This document shows positions 1 to 20,900 of a DNA stretch of 64,000 nt, in pieces. The notes below the pieces were generated by a model, which ran no database searches, had not been told where the DNA came from, and was given only the letters and a program-made list of their open reading frames with translations. This DNA is from Punica granatum (lineage: Eukaryota; Streptophyta; Magnoliopsida; Myrtales; Lythraceae). The position numbers and the translations under genes are program-made. Every line of letters begins with the position of its first letter. Position 1 is the first letter of the stretch. The stretch spans positions 13,091,001 through 13,155,000 of the forward strand of contig NC_045127.1 in NCBI RefSeq assembly GCF_007655135.1, written 5' to 3'.

Positions 1-855
1 CCTCCAAAGTTAAAGAGGCCATCTGGTCGTCTCAAAAAGCAAAGGAAGAAGGGAGTAGAGGAATCAAAAGATCCATATAAGCTGAAAAGAAGCTTAGGTC
101 CTATAGTTTGTGGGAAGTATGGAGGTAGTAAACACAACATTAGAACTTGCAAAGGTCCTTTAAATGCTTCAAGTTCAAAGAAAAAAGGGAAAAATTCCTC
201 AAGGAAATCCAATGTGGAGCCTAGTGGAAATAATTCAACTGCTGTATCTGATGGAACTAATTTAGCACAGGTACATGTTTAAAGATTTTTCATTCTGCTT
301 TACTTGATGTGCTTTTATTTTCTAATAATGAAACATGTCATAATGCAGGGGACTCATCTCGTTGGTCAAGATTTCCCACTTGAAAGGCCAAGTCCATCGA
401 CACATGTATATATTAACTGGGGTTATTTTTCTTATAAGTAAACTTGCAAATAGGTTGATTAGTATGAAAGATTTCTATTATACAGTTGATGAATGCTTCA
501 AGTTCAGGGGTGATTGTTTCAAGTTCAGTAGTGCCATCTCAAGTTGCATCAAGTTCATTTATGGTATGTATTAATGTGTTTGAAGCATTGAATATGTATC
601 AGTTGTTTGAGTATGTTAATGTTAAGTATGTGCCATTGTAGTGGAGGTTTGGCTTTTGAGTAATACCAACTACGACAATTCTAGATAGACAAAGTGTGGA
701 GAGTGCCTGCATTTAGGTCCCCTCCTATGAGGCCATCTACTATACTCCCCAACCAACAAATTAGCAGATCAGTTCCTACTCAGTTCATGTCCAGGGGACA
801 ACAATCAGTGTCATTGGAAACCATGCATGCTGCTGGTCCTACAACTGCAAAATGA
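1..855 (+). mobile_element. 3' end of a MuDR-like (MULE) transposase gene, truncated by window edge
   Basis: Frame 1 opens at the window edge and reads a basic tail (PPKLKRPSGRLKKQRKKG) followed by a C-x2-G-x4-H-x4-C-like knuckle (CGKYGGSKHNIRTCK). This is how plant MuDR transposases end after their SWIM zinc finger. The frame reads through to a stop at 280-282. A donor-like CAG/GTACAT at 270/271 suggests the coding sequence splices onward instead. Near 691-855 there is another open stretch (KVWRVPAFRSPPMRP through AAGPTTAK and a TGA) typical of the proline/serine-rich C-terminus of these transposases. The first cysteine pair of the knuckle is degraded (the second C of CxxC reads as K or Y), so the copy may be decaying. 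The catalytic DDE domain lies outside the window. Family assignment is from memory of the motif; exon joins are inferred. Confidence 0.65.
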
Positions 856-3800
856 TTTGTTAGATACCTCAACCTCAACCTCAACCAAAGGCCCCCTTCA
901 CAGTAAAGAAATGTCGGGTAATGCCATTTGTAATTTTTTGGCTAGATCTGAATTTTCTGATCTGAGCTATATATAGTACTTCTTTTTATAAAGTTGGAAG
1001 TGATCTGAGGTATATATTGTGGTTCTTTTTGTAAAGTTAAAATGAGCTAAATATGTTAATATTAGGCAACCAAGCTTCTTGATAGTAGGGAGTTAAACAC
1101 ATATATGCCTATATGGATTTTGTATTTGTTATATCTAGGGGAAGGGATTTGTTTCTTTGTTTAGGCTTGTGAAGACTAGTATGTATTTCATATGAACTTC
1201 AATGGTATATTGACTTCTTTTGTATGTCTTTATTTATTGAGTTACATCAATGCATGCTAAACTTCTTATCTGATTCATATAACTATACTGTATATAGCTG
1301 TCGGATTCTTTAATTTTGTTGAAGCAACGTTGTTGAGCTTCTGTCAGTTCAAGAGAAAAGATAGTGCCAAGGAATGTTGATAGAGATTGTGGCAAAATAA
1401 CCAAAATAATGATCAATTTTCTTGCATTGCATAGTAGTTTACGATAGAAATCTCATAAGTACATAAAGCTAAAATTGGACTTCACATAAATACAACTTCT
1501 TATCAATATATAAACAAATTGATGTGCCTATTTCCAACCAAATCAAACCAGCAAGAACAATAAAAGGGAGACCAAAGATATAGCAGATGAACATAACAAA
1601 GAGAAATTGAGAGAACAACATATGGACTTCATTAACTTATCTGCAAAGGTTTGCAAAACTGCATTACACGGAAACTGAAACATAAAGGACAGTAAGTCTG
1701 TCATTACAACTTAAAAAACTGCCTAATATAGATGTCCAACATTCCTACAAGTGTAAACTAACGAATTGGTCCTCCAGAGATTGAAACAAATATCTTGTAG
1801 AACAGTCATGAAGCACTAATCCATTTCCAACAGGGAAGCTCATCCACCCATTTGAAATATCCACAACTTATTGACTTGTTCTTCATTCATTAGAACCATG
1901 AAACAATAAGCAAACTGTTAGTAAATTCAAAATTAGCTGAAATGAAAGAATCAATTTAGATATTTCAATAACTAATTACTCGAAAATGGGGGTAACGAAG
2001 GAATTTTGTCCCCAAATTTTTCGAACTCTTTCATGTCAATAGCAAAGCACGTTGCCCACACCTGCAAAACTAGTCTTCCCTTCTCCTTCCATTTACCATG
2101 CTTGCGCCACTGCTCCAGCTCAAATCAACATCCTCGCTCGGCCTATGCCTACAATGTCGATGTTTGTTGACCTAATTACAAGCTTTACAATCAGTGGATT
2201 CCATCTTCATAGTTCATAAGGTCGATTCAGTGGGATGGACTCTGTGGCTCCAACCTTTTCCAATTTGAGGTTAGGTATTTCGAGTAACTGATGAAACAAA
2301 AGAGGAGTGCTATATTCAACCAAAACAAAGAAGAAGAAAAGGAGGATAGAGTAAAGAATAAAAATTTGGTCAATGTCGGATGGGTTTGTCAATATTTGGA
2401 CGGAAGGATGAATTTGATGTACATTCAATCTCTCCAATTCGTCAATTTACTAAAAAAGATTTGTGGGTTTCTATTTCGAAAAAAGAAAAAAGAGCGAAAT
2501 GAAGTTCCGATTTTGCCCTTCATTTCAATCTGTATGCAAGGAATGAGAAGGTCTGTGGTGTAATCAATTTTCTAGATTGTTTGATTATGACGATTAATGA
2601 AAAGGTAAATAGATAAATGGTCATCCAACAATCCAGAAAGTGACTGCACTTGCATCATCGATTTCTCTTAAGTTATAAATCGGCATCATCCGCCTGAATG
2701 GCTTTTAATTACATTAGAGTTACGCGGGGCAAAATGGGAGTTGAAGCAGATTTATGGCGTTATTAGTGTATGATGAGAACAAAGTTTTGTCCTTAGATTT
2801 CCCTATATCTGATGTAACTAGAGACTCTCGTGCCGATGAAGCAGAGTCGACAACTTATGAGTGGTGCCCCTTTTCAATCCTGATATATATTGCACATAAC
2901 TATTGGATGGATCATCTGTGTTCGCTTGATGTTATAGATGAAGGAACACAAACGAATGTGTCTAATATGAAGCATGACTGCAACTGAATATTATGGCTTA
3001 AGCGAGAATTACCGAACTTGGAGACTCTATAGTGGGACGACGACTTGAAACGTAGTTAAACTGATAGCTGTAGAGCAGTCTGTATCTTAGCTAACGATTT
3101 GAGTGCCCTTTATTCCTTTAGCATTTCATACCATAGGAAGACCTTTGATATGAAGGATGTGGAAAGAAAGTCTATCTACAGAGCATAACATCTCAGATTT
3201 TGGACCTTCTATATGCTCGGGGCCAATTGTGTGGCTCCTATCAGTGTATCCATCGCAATGCGTAACAGAGGAGTTACTTTTCCTGTAGATAAATTACTTT
3301 AGACTTTGACTACCTTCTGCTAGGTTTTCGGCTATACGAGGAAATGGTTTGCAGGAATGGCATTTACAGCAGAAGAATGGGTCTTGGATGTGCAGTATTT
3401 GGCAAGGTTGTTAACTGCTACTGCTGGATTGAACCCGAAAAGCGTGCCTTGATCACAGGAAGAAAGGATTTTCGAGGTCCAGCTTTCCCATCATCATCCT
3501 GTTTTTGCCCAAAACATTACCGTCAATGTACTGGCAATCTTCGCTTAAATGCTGTCGCAGTAGCGCAGTGCAGCATGAGTAGATCAATGTTTTCACGGTA
3601 AACTTTCATATTTCAATTTCAAAAATGAGAAAGGATTAACATGGACAGAAAGATGCATATGCCCATGGCACGGAAATTCTGCAAACTATTATGATTTTGC
3701 CCAAGATTGTACGAATGGAAAGTTCGGTAAATTCACAAAGTTCTTTAATTCTTGAGTTTAAAGCCTTACAGCGCTCGCGCCAGCTGCTTGCCAAACAAGG

Positions 3801-5406
3801 AAGCTAATTTTGATTTCAAACCGCTCGAGTGAAGATATGACTAATTGATTTCTCCTAGTACTAATTCTAAGCAGCATAAAAAAGTTCGATTGTGAGCTCT
3901 TTTGAAGCAAAGATTAGATCATCTTCGACATACTTTCCAATCAACCATGACAGCTTGGATCAAATCCATGCTTCTTCTTCCTCCCAGTTGAATTCTTCTT
4001 TTTTTCAAAATTTTTATTTATTCATATTTATGTTTTGAAAATAATAATAATTATTAAAAATAATTTTTGGACGGAATTTTTTTTTGGAAAAATGTATGGC
4101 CCGAACTAATAAAGTGACAAAAAAGTGAAAGTGTAAGGATGAGAATTACAAAAAATGAATATTTAGGATGAAAATGACTAAACCGTCAAAAGTTGAGGAT
4201 TAAAAGTGTCTTCTCTCCCTAAAATTCTATCCTTATATCATCTTGACTAACCTATATATTTATATATAATACTAAAAGCTAGGGCGATGCTCCTGAAAGT
4301 GCCACATAGGACAAGCATGCTCTCTCATTGAGTGACTTTTCGAGTCATCACTAATAGAAGTGAGACATTTGGAGCAAAACTATTCTTATATACCATATTT
4401 GATTAGGAAGTGTAAAAGTCCACTGCTTAAACCGTTTGCTAGCTATGCTCTGGAATTTGAAAAGGCATTAAAAAGTATAAGAGAGCATCAAATTCATTAT
4501 TTCTTTTTTCCTAGTGTTTTTCCCTCAATAAAGCTTGGTGAGCAAAGGACATAGATAAGAGGAAGAAGAGAGGGACGTCTTTGAGTATTAGATGAAGAAG
4601 CACTCCTAATTGGTACTACCTCAACTATTTTTGCATTGGCGGTCAAAGGTGAAGTCAAATAATTATTATGATAGTTTTTCTTGTAATAGTTATTAGCAAT
4701 GTTAACATTATCTAGCATAATATTATTTTCAAATTTTTTAGATCTTATCACATTTTAAAAGCATTATTAACTAACGTTGTAATACACCTAATGTATGTGT
4801 AGATCAAGAATGTTATGGTACGTATATTTTTTTTTTGTCTAATGCGAAGTGACCTTTAGAATGCTATCCAATTGGTAAATGACAACTTGCATAATTATAT
4901 GTTATCACGATATTGTTAGAACTTATAAGGTCAAGAGTATTCTATGTAAGAGAATTATTGTATTCCTATCATACTTGATTTTTTAATTTTCATAGTGATT
5001 TAAAAAAGCCAACTTAAATTTTGTTCAATGGGAATAAATAGCATTTTAAACTCTAATTATTAAAAAGAAAAAAATTGCGATAAAAGATTTTCTATCGCAT
5101 ATTAAAATTTTAAAAAGTAAATAATGTTAATTAGAAGAATCATTTTGAAAACTAGAAAATAATTATGGTAGACAATAATTTGTGCATTGCATGAGTAATT
5201 CAACTAGCTAAAAATAAATTATAAAAGCCGGAGCGAAGCGTTGAACAATGTCATGTGGGATGTAGATAGCTTATGGTTATGTGACTCTCCAAGTTCTCAC
5301 CAATTACAATATGAAAAATGGCAAATGCAAAGTACTATTTTGCCACATTATTCATGAAACTCTAAAGGTTCTTAGTTATGAAAAATAAAAAGTCCTCTAT
5401 TATAGT
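856..5406. other. Intergenic, no supported gene
   Basis: AT-rich sequence with only short open frames. The longest plus-strand ones (2291-2563, 2754-2987, 3344-3601) show no domain I recognise and no convincing splice context. The first part is probably the 3' flank of the MULE at the left edge. Two segments starting near 4262 and 5225 share a TAAAAGC-plus-GC-rich start followed by a GCCACATAGG- or CATGTGGGA-like stretch. That is reminiscent of plant Helitron 5' ends, but no 3' hairpin could be matched. Confidence 0.5.
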
Positions 5407-7326
5407 CAGTGTTATCAGAATCGAACCAGACATTGAACCGGCTAAGGCGTGGGTTCATGGGTTTATGGGTTCAACCGGGGGTTCGATGGGTTGGACCGCT
5501 TGTTTAATTATAAAATAAATAAATAATTATTATTTTTAAAAAATAATATAAAATACAAGAAAATAGTAATAAATACTAGATAATAATTAATATGTGTCCA
5601 AAAAAATACAAGAAAATTTTTTTGCATCTAGTTGCAAATGACTCATAGAAGAGAATTGATAGTCAATTATGACAGTGCCCAATGTCTAGCTAGCAGCCTA
5701 TAACAGTGAAAAAAATAATTATTTCAAGCTCTACATTAAGAAAAACAGGGCAATAACGATCAATAATGGCCCGTTTGTTTTCAGGGTTAAAATCACAAAA
5801 ATTTTAACTTTAACTTTAACTCAACCAACTACACAACAAAAATACACATTTTCCAAGTCAAAAATTTTAACTTTAACTTTAACTCAATACACTACACAAC
5901 ATTTTGTCATTTTCCACAATCAAAATCAAAGTTAATTTAACTCTAAAACCAAACGTACCGTAAAGGTCTCAAACTCGACCACATTTAGGGAATATTTTGA
6001 AAGTTCATCGCAACTATGTAGAATTCATCGCAACAACTCTGCAACTTGCCTAGGTTTCTTGATGTTTATGAAGTTATGAACAGTCATCTTGTGTCAAAAT
6101 TATAATCCAGATAAGTCCAAGTATTCGTATTTATTTCAACTAATAAAGTTGTAAAACAATGGGTTATAATGTCAGTAAAGAACTGTCTTAAAATAATGCA
6201 CGTAGCAAGCAACAAGATAATGGCACAAAAGAATGGCAAAGTTCCTTTCAATTAATCTCTCCCTTGTTCATGTCAGCTAGTTTTCTGTTTTCTGGATATG
6301 ATTAAGAGTAAGTAACCCTCAATTCAAAGGCATTGCACTTGCACAAAAACATCAAATTATGGCAAAAAAAGAAGAATATGAACCTGAAAAAACTGATTAG
6401 TTGGAAAAAGACAATATCAGAGTTGTTTTGTTCTTGAAATGTTAACTAGTCTGTGAGAAAGATCAGCACAAAAGGTCAATAATGAAGTCTCCCAATTACA
6501 AATTGACCCCAACACACGGACACATTCATCCCATCCATCCACGCACAACACAACCCTAGTTGCAAGAACCCACCAAACAAACGAACAGGCAGCAGCCAGT
6601 AGGTCAATAAGGCAAAATGAAAATTCAACCAAGATAAATCCTGTCTTTTACTACACCAAGACCCCTGTTTTCCTGCGAGAATAAGTTACCATTGATTTGC
6701 CCGCCCCTAAATCAAATTTTAGAGATCGACCTACCTCTTCGACTATTGAAGTTCAGATTTCCTCCGTCCCGGGTGGCCTCGAACCGTGCCTTACTTGTTT
6801 CAGGATGTGCCTCTTGCCGTTTGGGGAGCTGCAGCGTTTTTGGAGCCTGGATGATGGAGTATGGAGACTCTGCCTTTCAAAAGCTGCAACTCGAAGGAGA
6901 AGACTAACGAGGAAGCTTCTGAGTCTCTAGACTCTGTTGCTCGAAGGAGACTCTGGACTCTGCCACTCGATGGAGAACTTGCGATGCTTGAGCTCGAAGC
7001 AGAGGAGCGACGAACAATCACTAATGAATTGAGGCTGCACTTGAGCAGCGATGAAGAATAGAAGGAAGAAATCGGTTTCGATTCAATTTTGCCATTTTTG
7101 ATTTCGGGTCGGGGACATTCGGATCGGATTTCCTTTAAAATTTATGAACCCATGAAACCGGCCGGTTCGAATAGGTTCGATGGATTTATTTAAAAACCGG
7201 CCAGTTTTTTGGGTTCACTGGTTTTTTTATGCATTTTCGGTTTTTTAGCTAATCGGACCGGACAGATGTCCGGTTTCCGGTCCGACCGGTCGAACCGCCT
7301 GGTCCGATTCGGTTTTGATAACAATG
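5407..7326. mobile_element. Non-autonomous TIR DNA transposon of about 1.9 kb
   Basis: The left end reads CAGTGTTATCAGAATCGAAC. The reverse complement of the right end reads CATTGTTATCAAAACCGAAT, giving about 37 bp of recognisable inverted repeat. Further in, arms rich in ACCGGTTCGA and CATGGGTTCAT motifs pair imperfectly (5450-5490 against 7130-7230). TSDs could not be fixed with certainty. No transposase domain is visible. A younger MITE is nested at 5767-5960. The interior 6640-7070 is less AT-rich, with several overlapping open frames (6692-6907, 6697-6930, 6861-7061), and may be a captured gene fragment. Superfamily is unresolved; hAT-like is my guess from the end sequence type. Confidence 0.7.
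5767..5960. mobile_element. Tourist-like MITE (194 bp) with TAA target duplication
   Basis: Ends TGGCCCGTTTG (left) and CGGTACGTTTG (right, reverse complement) match at 8 of 11 positions and are flanked by TAA on both sides (5764-5766 and 5961-5963). This is the PIF/Harbinger TWA target signature. The interior holds a tandem duplication of an ATTTTAACTTTAACTTTAAC block. It is nested inside the larger TIR element. Related ends occur at 12832-13675, 25320-25585 and 50519-50821. Confidence 0.75.
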
Positions 7327-8106
7327 ATCATAGTTTAAGAATAAAATAAAAAATCATTATTTGTCTATGCACATTCCTCGCATCTTCACCTAAACAAAGC
7401 ATTAACTCTCAACTACGAGAATCTAATCTTTTTTAAAGTAAAAAAAATGGACATTCAGCTAAATATTTTGTAACACATCTTCAACCTATAGGACTGCTTA
7501 TGCAGTAATGGACGAAACTTAACTAAGTATGTGTTACAATTAAGTATGTAGTCAATATTTTCACTATGCTCAACAACGACTGGCCAGTTTGCTGCTTTCT
7601 TCTATAGTACAGGAACTGATGTATGTTAACCCAAAAAAATAAAAAATAAAAAGGAACTGATGATGTATCGCCATATGACTTCGAGATAAGAGTAGCAATA
7701 CATCCGCAGGAGAAAAATTCATTCGAAACTCTTGTGTGAACGTGTTGCGTAACTTGACTAAACCAATTCTAGTGCCCACCCAGAATTGATTCGTGTGCCC
7801 AGTTCTTCGGTGAACCGGCCAGTTCCGAAGATTCTTGCTATGGTACGCGAACAATATTTTATCGATTGCTAACTCAATTGATCTATGATATTGGTAGAGT
7901 GGAAGCAAAGCGCATGCACAATATTTTATCCCTCGAACAATAATAAAATTAATAAAATTATTATCAATAAATAATTTAATTAAAATATCAGTTTCTGGTA
8001 TTACAAGAAAATGCGTCATTTTGAAAGGAAAAACTCCGTTGACCAAATTATACAGAACCCCATATATCTGCTTAATTGTTTAGCCCTCATTTCCATTTTA
8101 TTTTAT
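7327..8106. other. Intergenic, downstream of the beta-glucosidase gene
   Basis: No supported gene. A 158-codon open frame on the minus strand (7570-8046) has no recognisable domain, a composition typical of AT-rich chance frames, and no splice or promoter support. Confidence 0.5.
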
Positions 8107-8112
8107 TTTATT
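8107..8112 (-). terminator. Poly(A) signal AATAAA of the beta-glucosidase gene
   Basis: On the minus strand AATAAA lies about 48 nt past the stop codon at 8160-8162, in a run of repeated AATAA units (8102-8112). It is the expected near-upstream element for 3' end formation. The cleavage site itself is not visible. Confidence 0.5.
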
Positions 8113-8159
8113 TCATAATTTTGTTTTATTTTAGTACTTCTTTGTGTGGTCCTGCCAAG

Positions 8160-15524
<7,365 letters not shown>

Positions 15525-15595
15525 TGATTTCTGAGAGATATAGATTGCTTTGTGTAATGATTTTTGCTTAAATGAACATTGTCTGGAAATATATC

Positions 15596-15603
15596 TATTT
15601 ATA
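15596..15603 (-). promoter_or_regulatory. TATA box of the beta-glucosidase gene
   Basis: TATAAATA on the minus strand, about 72 bp upstream of the ATG at 15524. Transcription would start near 15570 with a short 5' UTR. This spacing supports the 15524 or 15467 start and argues against the further upstream in-frame ATG at 15650. Confidence 0.65.
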
Positions 15604-17999
15604 GGGAAAACTTTGGCTGGTAACGTGCCCCCAATGAAACTCAACTCCATGCCAATCTATCAGTCTATGTCAGCTCAAGAAATAAGTAACAAAGGAGCAT
15701 TTCTTGATAATTGACTCGAGCTGACGAGTTAATAACTGATCTGCGTGTCCTGGTCTGGTTAGACGTAACGAAAGCGAGTGTTCCTATTTCAGTCCGTCTT
15801 TTTTTATTATTATTTTTTATAAGTTCTATTTAAGTGTACTTTGGTTTTTGTTTTTTTGGTAAATCAGTCCGTCTTAATTTTAATTTTATTTTTTGTATCA
15901 TTGCTATATCTAAGTAAAGTAGCTCGTAGGTGTACGACGTGCAAACAATCATCTAAATTATTTTCCATCATTTCATCATTTACCTTTTATAGACAACAAA
16001 TTTATCATTTAAAAATATTAGAATATTCAATAATGTGATTGAATTGAACAATTTAAGTTAGTTTACAACGTTGATTTTTTTCAATATTTAATTCAAATAT
16101 TGTTTTATTTCTCTTTATACTTGTTTTCGTATTTGGTTCTTATCATATTGAATCTATAAATCTAATATAATTTTGGAAATGATAATGATTTCATTAGAGG
16201 ATATTTTTCCTCATATTTATTTTTACATCTACATCTATTTCTTTTTGCCTTTTATCCCAAACATGCCCTTCATTCCAAAGCATGAATTAAGGGGTAGGTG
16301 GCACTATAATTATCCACGTGTCTTGAAAAGAAATGTCTTCCGTTGATGTCCTTTCTTTCATTTTCCCCCCCTATATCTACCCTCCATTATGTCAAAGCAA
16401 AAGAAATGGGTAAAGCCATATACAATTGATAAGAGTGGGCGACTTTTCAAACCAAAATAAAATAAAAGGGTGAGTGTCTGCCTATTCTTTTGCAGTCTTA
16501 CTCAATCTACCATCGCTTCCATCTCTCTATTATTATATCAAATGCTTTCTAATTGATGAATTTAAAGTAGTGGAGGAGTGCTCAAGCTAGTTACGCATAA
16601 AATGAATACTATTCTATCTTAGAAAATATACAACCTTAACCTTTATTTATTATCAATTTCTAATATTTAGTTTTCTTCAGTTACGTGCATCTTATAATTG
16701 ACTCCGACCTCTTATATGTTTGATGCTCATCCTTAGCATCTATCATAACCCCACGAATTCAAAATGTTGCATAAAATAAGTAATGCCAGATAGTTCTATT
16801 AAGGGCTGGGAGTGGGGATACCGGTGTTCAACAGTCTCCAACATATTAAGAACTATTAAACCAAATACAGTATAACAATTTGAAAGATAATTATATAATA
16901 CTCAAATTAAAATGCTTTGTTATGTATACATAATACATGTAGAACCAATATATAATATATATTTATAACAAAAGATGTAAGTAAAATAGTAAATAATTAT
17001 ATTCACAATTTTAGGGTTCATTCATAAATAATTTGATCAATTCAAATCCATAATTAATAAGTTTCTGAGGGGTTAGGCGTTTGCATGGCTAATAGGGGAA
17101 AAAAATCATAAAAATGCATATTTTCGCATTGTTACTCATCAGGGAGGAAAGAGACACGAATCTACCCAGAAAATAGAAAAATATGATTTAAGGTGTGATT
17201 TGAAAAGTCAAGATGAGACGCCAAACATAAACAAAGGTAATGGTCCTAATAACTTGAAACGAAAAGGAAAGATTGACAGCGTTTCGAGTGGCGGCTCCAA
17301 TCTTCTCTTACGATTTGATAATCAGTTTGGAGAAATTCTACAGGACCAATTCAGGGTCGCATGCCGAGTGTTCGCGTGGGACCATCATCTTATGATTTTA
17401 ATCGAGACAAGAAAGATGATCGAAAGGTATCTAAGGTAAGCACGTTACCCCCTTATATCGTAGTCCTGAATGATTTGATTAAAAGGGGAAAACCCATTCC
17501 GGATTTGGATCAGCCCCTCTTTTAAGTAAAATCCCATTTCAATGTTCGCACGTTAAACGCAAAGTGAATGTCTTCCAAATGATCTTGATTTTATCCTGAA
17601 GAACCTGCAGATCGGACTAATTGAAGCCCCGATATCATGCAGGAACTCATCGATCAACCAGTTGATGTGCGTCTAATTGCTATAACTATGGAGTCGACTT
17701 TCGAGAACACATATGTGATCAAACGGGTTAAGTTTCCTCTTTATCAGTTAAAGGTGGAAAGATCGTGTGTACTTTGCTTCCTCATTGCTGCAGAAGTTTA
17801 TAAAGGGCCATTAAATGAGCAAGAACATTAGAGTTCAGGGAACTGAGCTGGAGAGTCCAGATATTCAATTTGCGAAATCACATGCTGTTATTAAACGCAA
17901 ATAAGATAAATGTTCATATGGACATTCATGACTCTGCTTTTGTTTTATTGTTATTTTGTATGTTTTAATTTGCCAGGTCGGGACAGAGATAAGATCACA
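15604..17999. other. Intergenic: beta-glucosidase upstream region and ABCB 3' flank
   Basis: Tail end of one ABCB gene and promoter side of the beta-glucosidase gene. A G-box CACGTG lies at 16315-16320, about 0.8 kb upstream of the beta-glucosidase start; its use is unproven. A short direct repeat (CAGTCCGTCTT near 15790 and 15867) is present. At 17780-17880 the sequence is homologous, in the opposite orientation, to the flank of the ABCB relic at 32180-32250. A 79-codon frame at 17200-17439 followed by GTAAGC is not recognisable. Confidence 0.5.
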
Positions 18000-20900
18000 C
18001 TACGATGGAGCGCTCGAATGTAATGCCACCAGAGAAGCGTATATCCCGTCCTCGATACCCATCAGAACTTGGTGCTTCCCTTTCTCGGCGATGACCCCAT
18101 TTTTCACCACCGCAATTAGGTCGGCCCCCTTGATGGTGGCGAGCCGGTGGGCTACCACGATGGTGGTCCTGTTCACCATAACTCGATCCAGCGCATCCTG
18201 GACTACCCGCTCGGACTCGGCATCTAGTGCACTGGTGGCCTCGTCTAGTAGTAGTATTCTTGGGGACTTAACAATGGCCCTCGCTATCGCTACTCTTTGC
18301 TTCTGTCCTCCCGATAGCTGCACTCCTCGCTCGCCCACCACCGTGTCGTATCCCTGAAATATTCCAAAAGTCAGTGAAATAATATTGCACGAACATAGCT
18401 GGGGTTTAGAACAAGGACATCTGCACATCCACTGAACTAGCCTGGGTCTTTAGCCGAGTTTGCAGGACTAATTGACCAATTCTTGCTTCAGTCGATCTTT
18501 GTCCTCGTGTTTAATGTTTATAAATGACTCTGTATATTTTCCTCAATGCCAACCCATATGCTCAAAATCATTACCTTATCAAGACAAGATAATGCAAATC
18601 ACAGAAGAGGATTATGATGTTTCTTACATGTTGCAGGCCACTGATGAAGTTGTGGGCGTTTGCGGTTTCTGCAGCAGCCAAAATCTCGGCCTCGGTGGCG
18701 ATCCCTTCCTTCCCATAAGCTATGTTTACCCGTATTGTGTCGTTGAATAGCACTGGCTCCTGACTGACGAGGCCCATTTGCTGTCTCATCCACTTGAGCT
18801 GAAACTTTTGGATATCCGCCCCATCCAATGTTATGGTTCCGGAATCAGGATCGTAGAATCTCTGCAAAAGCGAGATCACCGTCGACTTCCCGCTCCCACT
18901 TTCTCCAACCAATGCAACAGTCTTACCACGGAAAAAGAAGAAAGATCATTTATTTAAGTTGCGCAATATATTATTAAGAGAATGGATTTGGGTATATGTA
19001 CCTTGCCGGGCCGGATTGTTAAGCAGAGATCTCGGAATATTTGCACTTCGGGCCTAGTGGGGTATCGGAAACTGACATGGTGAAACTCGATTTCGCCCTT
19101 AACATTCTCTAACGTTGTCCCGGAGTTATCGCCTGCATCAATTTTTGATTTCTGATCGAGAATTGCAAACACAGAAGCCGCAGAACTCTTTGCCTTGCTC
19201 GAATCAGGAACAAAAGAGCCTGATTGAGAAATTGACCAAGCTGTCATTGCAAGAGTGAAGAAGACCTACAAAACATATGGAAAGAAGATTAAAAGCTATA
19301 AAAAAGTCAGGGATATGGAAGAAATTATCTGTTCTTTCTTTTTTTGTTTTACCAGGAAAACTTCAGAGAATGTTGTCTTTCCGTCGTTGATGAGTCGTGC
19401 TGCAGCATAGAAGCAGCAGGCATACACCGAAAACAGCAAGAAGAATGATAGTCCAAAGAAAAATCCACTTATGAGGCCTTGTTTGATCCCCGTCCTGATA
19501 GGGCCCCGACACTTTTGCTTGTACGTTTCCATTACCCGATCTTCGGCACAAAAGGAAGCAACTGTTCTGATGCTCCCAACTGCTTCACTGGCCACCTGAC
19601 TCGCTTCTTCATACAACTTCTGCAACCAATAAAAATTTCCATCATTCACCGAGAGCTGAAACAACCTTGGTACCATGTCTATCATACTATATAGAACAAT
19701 TGCAAGATGATCTAAAATGTTCGTCGGATTGAAAAATTGTCATATGTACGTTAATTGTCTGTTTACCTTTGCGTCTGCGCTGAATCCTTGCAGAAATTTC
19801 ACTTGGACATACCCGTTTGCTCCTACCAACGGTATTAGCACAAGTACTATAAAAGCCAGTTGCCAGTTTGCCTGGAATGCAATAGCTAATCCGGCGATTG
19901 TTGTGGCCACATTCTGAACGAGCAGCCCCAAGGCATCCCCGACCAGTCCGCGGAGAGAAGCTGCATCAGCAGAAAGTCGAGAACCAATTACACCACTCGA
20001 GTTCTCAGCCTCGTCGAACCAACTCATCTCCATGTAAACAACCTTCTCAAAGCACATCTCCCGAACTCTTCTTATCAGCTTACACCCAGCGATGGAGAAG
20101 AAATACGACTTTAAAGGATAGACTAGAAGGCACGAGCCTGCGAGCGCAAAGAATATAAGAGCCCAAAATCGTGAGTCCTTTCTTAGCTCATCCTTCGGTT
20201 CGTAGAATGTTTTGATGGTTTTCGAAAGAAGGATTCCAAATATTGGGAATATCATCCCAGTTGCAGCTGCAGCTATTGAACCCAGGACTAGGACTGGGAT
20301 CTCGGGGCCATTCAGCGCAGCCAAACGGAGGAATGGGAACTCTGATGTTTCCACTGATTTTTCCAGAACACATCCTTGGGGCTCCTTCTCAAGTGCCATG
20401 GCTGTAGGAACACCGAATAACGAGAATGAGTGGCGACTGCTGTTTCCGACTCCTGAAGATCCATGACTAATGGATCTTAGGAATGATATCCGCTGACTCG
20501 AAGTTCTTCCCAAGTCAATGATGATCTCGGGCCTTTCCTGATCGATCACCACATTTCTTTCTGTTTCAGCTTTGAATTCTTGTAAGCATATGAGCTGAGA
20601 ATACGCTCCATCAGGATCCTCGGTTAGCTCCATATGAGACCCTAACCAGAAAGGAAGGACTATATGTGAAAAGTCCGAAGAATTGGACCGAAAATCTGCT
20701 CAGCTAGTGGAACTGATCAAATGGAATCTCTGACACTATACAAGTTGAAGGCGCATAGGAATATTTATTATCTAAAACTGGAACACAGACGTGTCCTTTG
20801 CTCACCGTTCTCGATGATCTTTCCCTGATGGATCACAGCAATCACATTGGCGTTCCTCACAGTACTAAGTCGATGAGCTACAATCACGGTGGTCCGCTTC

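Noticed and set aside
3344..3601. 85-codon Cys-rich plus-strand frame
   Set aside because: Cysteine spacing fits no family I know; likely decayed repeat sequence.
4262..5300. Possible Helitron 5' ends (two TAAAAGC-type starts)
   Set aside because: No matching 3' hairpin with CTRR end was found, so boundaries and identity are unsupported.
7570..8046. 158-codon open frame on the minus strand downstream of the beta-glucosidase
   Set aside because: No recognisable motif, low-complexity hydrophobic composition, no splice or promoter support.
17200..17439. 79-codon frame followed by a donor-like GTAAGC
   Set aside because: Looks slightly coding-like but matches no family I know and no partner exon could be joined.
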